Origin: Mucilaginibacter_A sp965201005
GTDB taxonomy: Bacteria; Bacteroidota; Bacteroidia; Sphingobacteriales; Sphingobacteriaceae
Direction of reading: 5' to 3'
Assembly (NCBI RefSeq): GCF_965201005.1
Contig: NZ_OZ241747.1
Coordinates: forward strand, 2,790,001-2,854,000
Length of the DNA stretch: 64,000 bases
A program made the position numbers and the translations under genes. This document shows positions 24,780-33,976 of the stretch, piece by piece (positions within the stretch are counted from its first letter, which is position 1; every line of letters begins with the position of its first letter). Under the pieces are notes generated by a model, which was not told where the DNA came from, searched no databases, and saw only the letters and a list, made by a program, of their open reading frames with translations.

Positions 24780-26734
24780 TATTTCAAAACCACAGAACCC
24801 AGAAAATCAGAAATATATTTTTCCACTTTTTTCATGTGCTGATATTTGTTCAGCAAAATATCCGTATCGTCTTCACTTTCAGTAGTTTGCAATTCTCTGC
24901 GGATGCCTTCCAAAATCTGGTCAACTTTTCGTTTTTTAAGATGGAAAATGGCACCTAATATGGCGGCTTTCATGTTGTCCTGCTCGCTGCTCACCAATAT
25001 TTTATGCTTTTCGTACCAGTTTTCGCTTAAATTATAAGGCGTAGAAACCATGGAAACCGCCAGGTCTGCAACGCTGCGATTGCTATGATGAATGAAAAAA
25101 GCTTCGTCCGGCAAGCGGCCATTTTCCAGTTCCTGCTGATAAATCTGAACGATATTTTTACTTTCCGGGTTTTCAAATTCTACGTCGCTCAGTTCGGCAA
25201 TCATAAACGGACCGATATAGGTGTTGGCAATGCCGTCCCAATCAATCATTTTATTGCCGTACGTAATCAGCAGGCGCACAATTTCTTTCTCCTGACTTAA
25301 GTCCCTATAAAGCAAATTAAGTTCGTCCGGACTTAATTCTTGGTAATCTGGTTTAGTTCTATTTTCTTGAATTACCGAATTAACTTCGTTGTCCTCGGAT
25401 TTTATATTTGAAGGTCGTTTACTATTAGATTTTTTTGTGACTAATTTGTTAACGGCGCTTAAAAACCCTCGTTCATCTATGTTAAGTTTATGAGCAACTT
25501 GGGTTATATATGTTTTTCGAAATTCAGGGTCTGGGTGATTTGATAAAATTTCAGCTATATCATCTGTAGTTTTAATTTTTTTAATAGGATCGAAAAAATC
25601 TTCTTTACTTATTGTCAGTAGATAGAAATCTATTATTCCTTTAGTTGTTGTTTCGATATGTTTTTTGAACGCACTTGATCCATATGCTTTTATAAATGAA
25701 TCAGGGTCATGGCCATCAGCGAATAATACTACTTTTACGTTAAATCCTTCTTCGTAGAGTAAGCTTAAACCGCGTAATGCTGCTTTTATGCCTGCCGCGT
25801 CGCCATCATATAAAATTGTAATGTTCTTTGTTGATCGGCCAATCAAACGTATTTGCTCAACTGTTAACGAAGTTCCGGATGAAGCCACAACATTCTCAAT
25901 ACCAGCCTGATGCACCGAAATTACATCCGCATAACCTTCTACCAGATAACAATTATCAGCTTCGCGGATGGCACGTTTGGCAAAATACAAACCGTAAAGC
26001 AGGTTTGATTTATGGTAGATTTCCGATTCGGGCGAGTTGACGTATTTCGGGACGCTTTTATCATTTTTCAGCGTCCTGCCGCCAAAACCGACCACGCGGC
26101 CGGTAAAATTATGGATCGGGAACATCACGCGGCCACGGTAACGATCGTACAACGTGCCGTTATCCCGCTTTACGGAAAGGCCGCTTTCCAGCAAAAATTC
26201 CGGCTGGTAGTTTTGTTTGATGGCCGCCGAACTGAACGCTTCCCAATTGTCCGGCGAATAACCCAGCTCAAACTTTTTGATCACATCTTCCCGGAAACCG
26301 CGTTCTTTAAAATAACTTAAACCGATATTTTTTCCTTCAGGAGAATCCAGCAAACTTTCATTAAAAAACCTGGCCGCATATGCCGAAACCAGCATCAAAC
26401 TTTCACGCCGGTTGTCTTCTTCTATGTTTTCGGGTTTCTGCTGATCTTCCTCAACCTCAATATTATACTTTTTGGCGAGCCATTTTAACGCTTCGGGATA
26501 CGTAAATTTTTCGTGCTCCATCAAAAACGTAACTGCCGAACCGCCAACGCCTGTCGAGAAATCTTTAAAAATCCCTTTCACCGGCGAAACGGTAAATGAT
26601 GGCGTTTTTTCGTTTGCAAAAGGCGACAAACCCACAAAATTGGCACCACGCTTTTTCAGCTGTACAAATTCGCCGATCACTTCGGCAATATCCGTGGCCT
26701 CAAAAATTTTATCGATGGTTGCTTTTTTGATCAT
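24779..26734 (-). CDS. dnaG: DNA primase, zinc-ligand-less variant
   Basis: Makes RNA primers for replication. The N-terminal domain keeps the fold of the CHC2 zinc ribbon but not its ligands: the usual CPFH is SPFA (GLSPFANEKTPSFTVSP) and the usual CFGCG is DFSTG (IFKDFSTGVGGSAVTF). The catalytic core is intact: FGGRTLKND, the Toprim glutamate in VEGYADVISVHQAG and the DxD-type ILYDGDAAGIKAALRG. The C-terminal DnaB-interacting part is divergent. The start is chosen at the ATG giving MIKKATIDKIFEATDIAEVI; an in-frame TTG lies three codons upstream. It overlaps yraN by one base. Confidence 0.93.
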   Translation of the reverse strand: MIKKATIDKIFEATDIAEVIGEFVQLKKRGANFVGLSPFANEKTPSFTVSPVKGIFKDFSTGVGGSAVTFLMEHEKFTYPEALKWLAKKYNIEVEEDQQKPENIEEDNRRESLMLVSAYAARFFNESLLDSPEGKNIGLSYFKERGFREDVIKKFELGYSPDNWEAFSSAAIKQNYQPEFLLESGLSVKRDNGTLYDRYRGRVMFPIHNFTGRVVGFGGRTLKNDKSVPKYVNSPESEIYHKSNLLYGLYFAKRAIREADNCYLVEGYADVISVHQAGIENVVASSGTSLTVEQIRLIGRSTKNITILYDGDAAGIKAALRGLSLLYEEGFNVKVVLFADGHDPDSFIKAYGSSAFKKHIETTTKGIIDFYLLTISKEDFFDPIKKIKTTDDIAEILSNHPDPEFRKTYITQVAHKLNIDERGFLSAVNKLVTKKSNSKRPSNIKSEDNEVNSVIQENRTKPDYQELSPDELNLLYRDLSQEKEIVRLLITYGNKMIDWDGIANTYIGPFMIAELSDVEFENPESKNIVQIYQQELENGRLPDEAFFIHHSNRSVADLAVSMVSTPYNLSENWYEKHKILVSSEQDNMKAAILGAIFHLKKRKVDQILEGIRRELQTTESEDDTDILLNKYQHMKKVEKYISDFLGSVVLK

Positions 26735-26788
26735 TCCAAACAAAAATAAGGTTTTGGGCGGAAGTTGATGCGGAAAGGATTAACTGGG

Positions 26789-26832
26789 ACGCTTCTTTTA
26801 CCGGCCTGAATTTATGCCCGTAAAAGAAGTAT
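26789..26832. repeat. Inverted pair of word A upstream of the DoxX gene
   Basis: ACGCTTCTTTTA (26789-26800, one mismatch) and TAAAAGAAGTAT (26821-26832, one mismatch) face each other across 20 bases, CCGGCCTGAATTTATGCCCG, whose ends are also complementary (CCGG...CCCG). It sits between divergent dnaG and the DoxX-like gene, so it is not a terminator for either. Confidence 0.7.
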
Positions 26833-26881
26833 ATTTAGCAGACAATAAAAACAATATTTAACTAAACCACACAAAAACAAA

Positions 26882-27262
26882 ATGAACACAAAAACAAGGA
26901 ACATTATTGGCTGGGTGCTTACCGCGATACTGGCTTTCGCATTTTTTGCCAGTGCTTCCATGAAATTTATGGGCGGTGCCGATGCCGCAAAAAGTGCCGC
27001 TGCGTTTGGCCTGACACCAGAGATTTTGAAAATGATCGGCGTAGTAGAAATCCTTTCCATCATCCTGTTTATCATCCCGCGGACGGGGTTGCTCGGCACG
27101 TTGCTGCTGGCGGCTTATCTGGGCGGTGCAATTGCCACGCATTTAGAGCATCAGCTACCTATTTTTGCGCCGGTTATTTTACAATGTGTAGTTTGGGTAA
27201 CGGCCACCATCCGCTTTCCAGAATTAAGCCAAAGGCTGATGGGCAGAACTGCAACCGTGTAA
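26882..27262 (+). CDS. DoxX-like membrane protein
   Basis: 126 aa with four hydrophobic helices: IIGWVLTAILAFAFFASAS, a second around ILKMIGVVEILSIILFII, GLLGTLLLAAYLGGAIATHL and VILQCVVWVTATI. The pattern SASMKFMGGADAAKSAAAFG followed by GVVEIL is typical of the DoxX_2 group in Bacteroidota. No catalytic residues can be named; function unknown. Monocistronic, with a hairpin 21 bases after the stop. Confidence 0.82.
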   Translation: MNTKTRNIIGWVLTAILAFAFFASASMKFMGGADAAKSAAAFGLTPEILKMIGVVEILSIILFIIPRTGLLGTLLLAAYLGGAIATHLEHQLPIFAPVILQCVVWVTATIRFPELSQRLMGRTATV

Positions 27263-27282
27263 ATTGGACTTTCAGCAAAAAA

Positions 27283-27309
27283 CAAAGCCTGGTTAAACAT
27301 CAGGCTTTG
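27283..27309 (+). terminator. Hairpin after the DoxX-like gene
   Basis: CAAAGCCTG and CAGGCTTTG form a 9-bp stem with a 9-base loop, 21 bases after the stop codon. No immediate T-run follows, so it is a possible terminator or 3' stabiliser. The rest of the 300-base gap to the next ORF holds an exact word A (27391-27402) and nothing else recognised. Confidence 0.5.
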
Positions 27310-27562
27310 CAGTTTAAACGCAATTTTGTTTTATAACGTGCCGCTGGATTTTTGGTCAGGTAGAAATAAATCTGCCCAAAATTTAGGCGGTAAAAGAAGC
27401 ATGTTGCACTTTTTTCGCTTTTAGGGATTAGCGCGCAGCTGTAAAATCAGCCCCGGTTAAGTTTTTTATCAAAAAGTAAAAACTGTTAACCTAATCAAAT
27501 TAAAACTCGTATAAAAAATAAACTTATTGCTAAACGGCAGTCCAAAACAATAAAAAAATACC

Positions 27563-27811
27563 ATGAATGCGAACCAACATTGTACCGTTCTGGAAGTTGA
27601 ACGTGTTATTTGTACCGAGATTTTTGGCCTGACTTTTTGGGTTGGGTTTCTTAAACTGATCGACCAGAACATGGACCGTGCGGAAGGGATTGTTTACTTT
27701 ATCAACAAGGCCGATGCGTTAAAACTGGATATCGGCGATCAGGTTTCCCGGCAATCCGTATTTCATCTTACTGCTGATCTGAAAAACAACAATACTTCTT
27801 TTAGGGGGTAA
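27563..27811 (+). CDS. Hypothetical 82-aa protein
   Basis: Not recognised. An ATG start follows an A-rich leader. Codon choice (GACCAGAACATGGACCGTGC, and GGCGATCAG) resembles the neighbouring genes, which supports real coding. The product has a hydrophobic aromatic stretch (IFGLTFWVGFLKLI) and a mixed C-terminus. The last codons (NTSFRG and stop) are encoded by a near-exact word A (27792-27803), so the 3' end may have been reshaped by the repeat. It could also be a remnant of a longer gene. Confidence 0.45.
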   Translation: MNANQHCTVLEVERVICTEIFGLTFWVGFLKLIDQNMDRAEGIVYFINKADALKLDIGDQVSRQSVFHLTADLKNNNTSFRG

Positions 27812-27823
27812 AATTTGGGCTGC

Positions 27824-28819
27824 TCATGCCGCGCTGCCAAAAACCGACAGGTATTTTTGGGCAACAACCTGTATATGATAATTTTTCAGATAAACGGCCA
27901 GTTCTTCAGGTGTATAACCGGGCTGGTTGATGTTTTGCAAAGCCTCTTTTAACAAGCCATGCAGTGCGTGCACATCGCCCGGAGGGAAAAGTTTGCCAAA
28001 GCTGCCCACCGCTTCGGCCAAACCGCCGGCATCTGCTGCAATTACGCGGCACCCGCAGGCCAATCCTTCTAAAGCCACAATCCCGAAACCTTCTTTTCCG
28101 CTGGACGGGATCACCAATACTTTATGCCGATTTAATATTTCTGCAATTTCCGTGCTTTTTAGCGTGCCCTTAAAAGTAATGTGTTCTGTTAGTTCAAGCG
28201 TTTCGGCAATGGTTTTTAACCGGGGCAGTTCCGGTCCGTCGCCCACAATAGTCAAACTGAAAGGCAAATTCAAATCATAACAAGCCCTGATCAACGTATC
28301 GCAGCCTTTTTGCGAAACCAGTCTTCCCACAAAAACAAAATCCAGCGGCCTTGCGGTTTCTGGTTTTGCTTTGAAAAGAAGATCGTCATAACAATTGTAA
28401 ATTATTGCTGATGGTGTGCCCAAAGAAGTTGCCACACTTTTGCTCACCGAAATATTCTCCGAAGAAAACTTGATCAAAAACAGTTTTATTACCGACAGTA
28501 AATTTCTTTTGTTGGTGAGCGAGAAATCATTCTGGGAAATTACCCATCTTTTGCGCGGCCCGATCAACAATGGCCAAACGCCTTTTAAGGAAATATTGGG
28601 CATGTAATAAATTTTGCACCATAAAAACAGTTCGAGCATTTTTGCAAAACTTGGCGCATAATAAACTTCAATGTCCGGCAGTGTTTCGGTTTGCTTTTGG
28701 TAAGCGATCACTTTTACTTCGTGGCCCTGATCAATAAACTGCCTGCAAAGGTTAAGCGTAAGGTTTTCAATGCCGCCACGCAACGGAAAAAAAACAGTTG
28801 TAAATATTAGTATCTGCAT
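27824..28819 (-). CDS. GT4-family glycosyltransferase
   Basis: Retaining GT-B enzyme. The N-terminal domain begins QILIFTTVFFPLRGGIENLT, with the GG motif that contacts the nucleotide phosphate. The C-terminal domain shows DFVFVGRLVSQKGCDTLIRA and the donor-site EGFGIVALEGLACGCRVIAA with the EX7E glutamates. The start is taken at the ATG 28819; the in-frame codons upstream to 28861 add an unlikely 14-residue tail. No adjacent polysaccharide operon, so the acceptor is unknown. Confidence 0.9.
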   Translation of the reverse strand: MQILIFTTVFFPLRGGIENLTLNLCRQFIDQGHEVKVIAYQKQTETLPDIEVYYAPSFAKMLELFLWCKIYYMPNISLKGVWPLLIGPRKRWVISQNDFSLTNKRNLLSVIKLFLIKFSSENISVSKSVATSLGTPSAIIYNCYDDLLFKAKPETARPLDFVFVGRLVSQKGCDTLIRACYDLNLPFSLTIVGDGPELPRLKTIAETLELTEHITFKGTLKSTEIAEILNRHKVLVIPSSGKEGFGIVALEGLACGCRVIAADAGGLAEAVGSFGKLFPPGDVHALHGLLKEALQNINQPGYTPEELAVYLKNYHIQVVAQKYLSVFGSAA

Positions 28820-29297
28820 ATATTTGATTAGATCAGTTAATGCTTTTAAAAGTAAACCCAATCGGTTTATCGCTTTTAATAATTAACATTCTACCTATAA
28901 TTATTACAGTTTTTACGCCGTTTTAAATTGAAAGTTTTAAAATTACGCATAATATTTAGTTAACTTATTGAATATCAAATATTGGCGCAAACTTTTAATT
29001 ATTTTTTAATGGTCATCCGCAGAAAAATATGGCTTTAAAAACAGCAAACAAGTTTTTTAGGCAGATTATGGTACGGACAATTTTTAAAACCTTGCCTCTT
29101 TTCCGGTATATACATTACAAAAATACATGCCTTTTTTATGCCGGTAAAAACAGTATGCCGATAAGTTTTTGTCAATTAGCTGTTGCAACAAATATTACCT
29201 TTGCATAATTTACGTGCTGTTTGTAAATGTTATGCTTCTTTTACCGGCAATTTTTAGTCGAAATTTTTTTAAGCTGATAAAGCAGAAACCGAAAATC
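28820..29297. promoter_or_regulatory. Divergent regulatory gap between GT4 and GH15 genes
   Basis: 478 bases, AT-rich. It contains TACCTTTG at 29196-29203, matching the Bacteroidota -7 element TAnnTTTG, with TTTTG at 29167-29171 as a poorly spaced -33 partner; transcription from here would start near 29210 and favour the GH15 start at 29298. It also holds word B (29145-29156, reverse) and word A (29232-29243). No ORF is supported. Confidence 0.5.
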
Positions 29298-31037
29298 ATG
29301 ATTGAACAACCTGCAATAAACGAACTTGCCCTAATAAGCGACAGAAATACATGTGCCCTGCTGGACAAGCAAGGCACCATACATTGGTATTGCCCCGGCA
29401 GGTTTGATGGCGCGGCAGTTTTGAGTACCTTGATCGATGCCCAAAAAGGTGGTTATTGGCGTGTGGCTTTAACTGGTGGCAATTACCAAAACCGGGCTTA
29501 TATGGAGCATGGCAGCGTTCTGCAAACTTTTTTCAACAGTTGGGCCGGCGGGTTTTCTATTCGTGATTTTATGCCGATGAAAAGCGCAGGGCCGGGTATT
29601 TTAAGGCGGTTTTCTGAAGTACCGACCAGCTTGCTCTCCACCTTAAAAATTGCCGGAAAGTACGGACTGGATCCGGAAACGGTAATTCAAATTGATGCCT
29701 GCACCGTATATTTTAAAGTGGCCAAACTATACTTATACTGTTCATCGCCCCTAAAAATTACCGCTACAGATACAGTAGAGTTTACCCTTGGCAAAGGGCA
29801 GCACGGCTGGGCTTATCTAACGGATTCGGTGTTAAAAATGGAACAGCTTAATGTTGACGAACAGTTAACCGTTACACAGAACGAATGGCGCAGTACGGCA
29901 GCAGGTTTTCAGTATGAAGGGCTTTTTAAAGAAGAAGTTTTGGCTTCTGTGCGCGCCATTCATCAATTAACCTGTGTTGCAACCGGCGGCGTTTTGGCTG
30001 CTGCAACCATGGCTTTGCCGGAAGTGATTGGCGGCGAACGCAACTATGATTACCGCTACGTTTGGGTTCGCGATGCTGCCTTGATAACCGGTGCATTATC
30101 TGTGCTGGACGTGGATGGCAAAACAGAGTTTAAGTTTCTGGGATTTTTGCACAAGGCCATGAAAACGAATCCTGAAGAGTGTATTTATCCACTTTATACC
30201 ATTGACCATCAATTAGTTAATCCTACAAAACAATTGCCTTTAAACGGTTATGCCAACAGCAGGCCAGTGCAATTGGGCAATGCGGCCACCAAACAACTGC
30301 AGTTGGATGCCGCCGCAAATGTGCTGATTGCCTGCAAAATCATTTATGACAAATACCGTAAACGGCTGCACTGGAAAACGGTTAAGCAAGTGGCCGGTTA
30401 CATTTGCAAAAACTGGGAAAAAGAGGACAACGGTATTTGGGAAGAAGGCAAAGCGCTGCATTACACATCCGGGAAGGTGCTTTGTGCCCGCGGTTTGGAA
30501 ATGGTTGCCCCTTTTAACGAAGATGCAAAGGAGGCGGAAACCTGGCTGTACAATGCGCGCCTGATCCGGGAATTTGTATATCAAAACTGCCTGACGGACA
30601 GCGGTGCTTATGCCAACTATGCCGGATCGCAAAAGGTGGATGTATCAGCTGCTTTATACGCTTTGTGGGATTTTACCAGGCCGGATTCTGCAGAAATGAA
30701 GGCAACGGTGGCCGAAATTGAAAAGTATTGCGGGCAGGATAATTTATACCGGCGTACGCTGATTGAGTTTGATGCCGGAAAAGAAGGCTATTTTCTGGCA
30801 GGATCATGCTGGATGGCGCATTATTATGCCGTTGCGGGCAATTACCAAAAATCGAAACTGATTTTAGAAGCTGTTAAAAATTGCCAGAACGACCTTGGCT
30901 TTTTCAGTGAGGAAATCGCTGCCGACAGGAAGCAAATGCTTGGGAATTTTGGTCAGACGTTTGTGCATTCGTCTTTTATTTGTGCAGCAAACGGTTTAAC
31001 AAACGAGCAGAAAGGCATCGATACGGTGGTGCATTAA
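29298..31037 (+). CDS. Glycoside hydrolase family 15 protein (glucoamylase/trehalase-like)
   Basis: The N-terminal domain opens ALISDRNTCALLDKQGTIHW, typical of bacterial GH15 proteins that act on alpha-glucans or trehalose. The (alpha/alpha)6 barrel contains GGERNYDYRYVWVRDAALIT, with the conserved RYVWVRD block, and the catalytic-acid region WEEGKALHYTSGKVLCARGL; the last part is FAKEGYF-like DAGKEGYFLAGSCWMAHYYA. The ATG at 29298 gives 579 aa and matches the family start; an ATG-less extension back to 29169 would precede the putative promoter. No signal peptide, so likely cytosolic. Substrate not certain. Confidence 0.88.
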   Translation: MIEQPAINELALISDRNTCALLDKQGTIHWYCPGRFDGAAVLSTLIDAQKGGYWRVALTGGNYQNRAYMEHGSVLQTFFNSWAGGFSIRDFMPMKSAGPGILRRFSEVPTSLLSTLKIAGKYGLDPETVIQIDACTVYFKVAKLYLYCSSPLKITATDTVEFTLGKGQHGWAYLTDSVLKMEQLNVDEQLTVTQNEWRSTAAGFQYEGLFKEEVLASVRAIHQLTCVATGGVLAAATMALPEVIGGERNYDYRYVWVRDAALITGALSVLDVDGKTEFKFLGFLHKAMKTNPEECIYPLYTIDHQLVNPTKQLPLNGYANSRPVQLGNAATKQLQLDAAANVLIACKIIYDKYRKRLHWKTVKQVAGYICKNWEKEDNGIWEEGKALHYTSGKVLCARGLEMVAPFNEDAKEAETWLYNARLIREFVYQNCLTDSGAYANYAGSQKVDVSAALYALWDFTRPDSAEMKATVAEIEKYCGQDNLYRRTLIEFDAGKEGYFLAGSCWMAHYYAVAGNYQKSKLILEAVKNCQNDLGFFSEEIAADRKQMLGNFGQTFVHSSFICAANGLTNEQKGIDTVVH

Positions 31038-31085
31038 ATTTCCGGGAACCGAAAAAAAATTCAAATTTCTGCCAACAGGTTGGCA

Positions 31086-31212
31086 ATGCTTCTTTTATCA
31101 CCTAAAATTTAGTTGTTTGTATGCGGGTTTCTCTATCTGCATCAATTACAAAACCAAAATTTACTGGCATAAAAGAAGCATTGTACATTTATCAACCAAA
31201 ATTTAAACAGGC
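31086..31212. repeat. Inverted word A pair with one MITE-type end
   Basis: ATGCTTCTTTTATCACCTAA begins at 31086 and TAAAAGAAGCAT ends at 31181; the inner flanks CCTAAAATTT and AAATTTACTGG are complementary. About 20 bases further is AAATTTAAACAGGC (ending 31212), the end sequence of the composite repeats at 33735, 37934 and 47947. It lies between convergent GH15 and EamA genes. Confidence 0.65.
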
Positions 31213-31239
31213 TATAAATCCTATTTTTGATTGTATTTT

Positions 31240-31653
31240 TTAAAAGATCAATACCAAAGTGCCGCATATGATCATCAGTGCACCGATTGCTGCTTTTAAA
31301 GACAAAGTTTCTTTTAAGATAATGACCGACAATATAATTGTTAACGCCACGCTGAGTTTATCAACCGGTGCAACTTGTGATACTTTGCCCAACTGCAACG
31401 CTTTGTAATAAAATATCCAGGATAACCCGGTTGCCAGACCCGATAAAATGAGGAACAAAACGCTATGTTTTGATAGTTCTGCAATACCTTTTAATTCTCC
31501 GCGGGCGATGGCAATCCCCCAGGCAACAATCAAAATGACTACCGTTCTGATTGCCGTTGCCAGATCAGAATTAACATTAGTTACTCCGATTTTGGCAAAT
31601 ATGGCAGTTAGCGACGCAAAAAAAGCAGAAAGTAAAGCATAAATCCACCACAT
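31240..31653 (-). CDS. EamA-family single-domain transporter
   Basis: 137 aa with five hydrophobic helices, equal to one EamA (DMT) half: WWIYALLSAFFASLTAIFAK, TVVILIVAWGIAIARG, VLFLILSGLATGLSWIFYYK, VDKLSVALTIILSVIILKE and IGALMIICGTLVLIF. It probably works as a dimer. Substrate unknown. It is 20 bases downstream of the histidine kinase gene on the same strand and may be cotranscribed. Confidence 0.85.
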   Translation of the reverse strand: MWWIYALLSAFFASLTAIFAKIGVTNVNSDLATAIRTVVILIVAWGIAIARGELKGIAELSKHSVLFLILSGLATGLSWIFYYKALQLGKVSQVAPVDKLSVALTIILSVIILKETLSLKAAIGALMIICGTLVLIF

Positions 31654-31673
31654 ATAATCAATTCAAATTTATC

Positions 31674-32939
31674 TTAAACTTTAGTATCAAATTTCACCGT
31701 AAAACAGTGCAACTGCTCTACAAACTGATAATCCAGGCCCCAATTACTGGTTGCGCATATCTGCCGGGAAATGGTTAAACCCAAACCACTTCCTTCAGAT
31801 TCAGGCGATTTACTAAAACGGTTGAAAATAGCATCGACCAATAAAATATCGTTCAGGCCGGTGTTGCTGATGGTCAACTTGTTTTGATCCAGTTTTATTT
31901 CAATTTTTCCATTATTGCGATTATGCCGAATGGCGTTGCCGAGCAGGTTGGTCAATAAAATTTCTGCCAGAAACTCGTTGGCCGTTACTTCTTTTAGCTC
32001 GATAAAAGAAGTAAGGGTAATGTTTTTCATAATAAAAAGTTCGTTGAACCGTTGGGTCAAACCGATCAGCAGGGTGTCCAGCCGAATGCTTTTTTTATCG
32101 GACAAAATTTGGTTTTCAATTTTGGCCAGCAGCAGCATAGACTTGTTCAAATGCGTTAAGCGCGCCACACTCTGGTATAAATCTTCCAGCAATTTACTTT
32201 GCCCGTCAGTAAATTGATCTGTTTGTAAAAGATTGTCCAGCTTGGAGTTGATAACGGCAATCGGCGTCATCAGTTCGTGCGAAGCGTTTTCTGTAAAAAC
32301 CTTTAGTTCGTTGTAATCTTTTATCACTTTATCCGCCATTGAGCCAATGGCCAGGTTTAACTCGTCAAACTCAGTGATCCCTGATTCGGCTTGCTTCAGT
32401 TTGTTTTCCTTGCCGGCAATATCAAAAGATTTTAAACGCAGCAACGAACCGTAAAAAGGTTGCCATAAATGTTGCAGCACATACCTGTTGATGATAAATA
32501 ACGCAGTTAGTAAAACGAGGATCAACACCAGGGTTATACTAAAAATAACTTTTATCAGATCTTCGGTTTCAACTTTGGATTCTGTGATCTGTACCTTGTA
32601 ATTTTGGCCGCCAACCATAACAGAGCTGATCAATCCCCTGCCTGATTCTTTTTCCTTTTCTTTAGCATTATAAAAATTAGTATCGATGAAGCGGCGGTTT
32701 ATGCCGGAAGTGCCCGCATTTTGAAAAACAATCTGCTGATCGGTAGATTTAAAAACCTGTGGCAAACGATGGTTCAGTTTTACAAAATCAAAAATCTCCT
32801 GCTCCTCAACTTCCAAATCCTGATCTACCTGCCGGTTGAGCACCAAACTGATTACCTGATAATACAACACGCTGATGGAAATGATGACCACTATGGCGGT
32901 TGCTAAATTGACCCTGTTGTACTTACTGATCAGTTTCAA
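31674..32939 (-). CDS. Sensor histidine kinase
   Basis: Two membrane helices (about 12-32 and 130-152) bracket a periplasmic sensor of about 95 residues. A dimerisation domain with the phospho-acceptor in NASHELMTPIAVINSKL and an ATPase domain follow (N-box LLGNAIRHNRNNG, G-box EGSGLGLTISRQI). The start is TTG, overlapping the response regulator stop (TTGA), which implies translational coupling. A near-perfect inverted word pair (TTACTTCTTTTA at 31985-31996, TAAAAGAAGTAA at 32003-32014) is embedded in the coding sequence for TSFIELKEV. Confidence 0.93.
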   Translation of the reverse strand: MKLISKYNRVNLATAIVVIISISVLYYQVISLVLNRQVDQDLEVEEQEIFDFVKLNHRLPQVFKSTDQQIVFQNAGTSGINRRFIDTNFYNAKEKEKESGRGLISSVMVGGQNYKVQITESKVETEDLIKVIFSITLVLILVLLTALFIINRYVLQHLWQPFYGSLLRLKSFDIAGKENKLKQAESGITEFDELNLAIGSMADKVIKDYNELKVFTENASHELMTPIAVINSKLDNLLQTDQFTDGQSKLLEDLYQSVARLTHLNKSMLLLAKIENQILSDKKSIRLDTLLIGLTQRFNELFIMKNITLTSFIELKEVTANEFLAEILLTNLLGNAIRHNRNNGKIEIKLDQNKLTISNTGLNDILLVDAIFNRFSKSPESEGSGLGLTISRQICATSNWGLDYQFVEQLHCFTVKFDTKV

Positions 32940-33613
32940 ACGTTTGCAAATTTATAACCCATGCCATATGCTGCGTGTATGTAATCCGTACTTCCGGCCT
33001 CTATTAATTTTTTGCGGATATTTTTAACATGTGAATAAATAAAATCAAAATTATCGACCATATCAAACTCATCGCCCCACAAATGCTCGGCAATTGCATT
33101 TTTTGATACAATTTTTCCTTTGTTTACCACAAAATATACCAATAGAGCAAACTCTTTGCGTGTTAATTTAAGTGCTTTTTTATGTACGGTAACCACTTTT
33201 GCCCTCAAATCGATACTAATTTCATTAAAGTTTAAAAGATCATTTCCACCAAAAGTTTTCCGTCTGATAATGGCTGTAACCCTGGCCCGTAACTCTGATA
33301 GATGGAATGGTTTGGTAAGGTAGTCATCAGCACCCAAATCCAACCCGGTCAGCCGGTCTTGGAGCGAGTTTTTAGCAGAAATAATCAAGACACCGTCCGG
33401 ATAATTGCTCTTTTTTAAGCTCTCTAAAATGGCTAAACCATTGCCGCCGGGCAAAGTAATATCCAGCAAAATGCAATCATAACGGTACAGGTTTATTTTT
33501 TCCTGTGCGATAAAAAAGCTGGCCGCTGTTTCGCAAATGTTTCCGGCTTCGGTAAAGTAAGTTTCTATACTTTCACGCAGCCCTTTTTCATCTTCAATAA
33601 TCAATAGCTTCAC
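32936..33613 (-). CDS. OmpR-family response regulator
   Basis: Receiver domain 1-115 with acidic pocket IIEDEKG, phospho-Asp in CILLDITLPGGNGLAIL and the switch lysine in YLTKPFHLSEL. The winged-helix DNA-binding domain is about 130-225 (LTRKEFALLVYFVVNKGKIV, then NAIAEHLWGD and YSHVKNIRKKL). The start is GTG. It is first in an operon with the kinase, and a divergent PepSY-like gene lies 363 bases away, a common regulated target of such systems. Confidence 0.94.
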   Translation of the reverse strand: MKLLIIEDEKGLRESIETYFTEAGNICETAASFFIAQEKINLYRYDCILLDITLPGGNGLAILESLKKSNYPDGVLIISAKNSLQDRLTGLDLGADDYLTKPFHLSELRARVTAIIRRKTFGGNDLLNFNEISIDLRAKVVTVHKKALKLTRKEFALLVYFVVNKGKIVSKNAIAEHLWGDEFDMVDNFDFIYSHVKNIRKKLIEAGSTDYIHAAYGMGYKFANV

Positions 33614-33734
33614 CCCGGTAAGTTATAAATAGAAACTGAAGAAATCCTGTTTAAATAACGATGCTTCTTTTACACCTGTAAAATTGGTGCGGTATTGTTT
33701 TAAGTTGTGTTTTTCAGGCAGATCGAAAAACAAT

Positions 33735-33860
33735 AGCGCGTTTAAAATTTATGCCGAAAAAAAACACCATACTTCTTTTATGCCCGTAAATTTTGTTTTT
33801 CAGATTTAGGCCGATAAAAGAAACATGGAAAATAAACCGGATAAGATTTTAAACAGGCCC
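33735..33860. repeat. Composite MITE-like repeat with inverted word A pair
   Basis: Ends are GCGCGTTTAAAATTTATGCC on the left and GATTTTAAACAGGCCC on the right (imperfect inverted repeats). Inside, ATACTTCTTTTATGCCCGTA at 33769 faces GATTTAGGCCGATAAAAG, ending AAACAT at 33826. Bases 33749-33830 closely match 47964-48041. A further end-like sequence, CCTGTTTAAATAACG with word A at 33661-33672, lies upstream, so two elements may be nested. The 363-base gap holds little else; no promoter is assigned. Confidence 0.7.
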
Positions 33861-33976
33861 TAAATAAAACAGGATAAATTATTTTTAATTGATAAAGAAT
33901 CGAAGGATTTATAAACGGTTGCACCAACAGGATTTACACAGAATGTTTATTTACAATTGTTTATAAAATCAAAATC

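Noticed and set aside
29169..29297. N-terminal extension of the GH15 protein
   Set aside because: Encodes a low-quality segment over word A and lies at or before the likely promoter element; family N-terminus matches the ATG at 29298.
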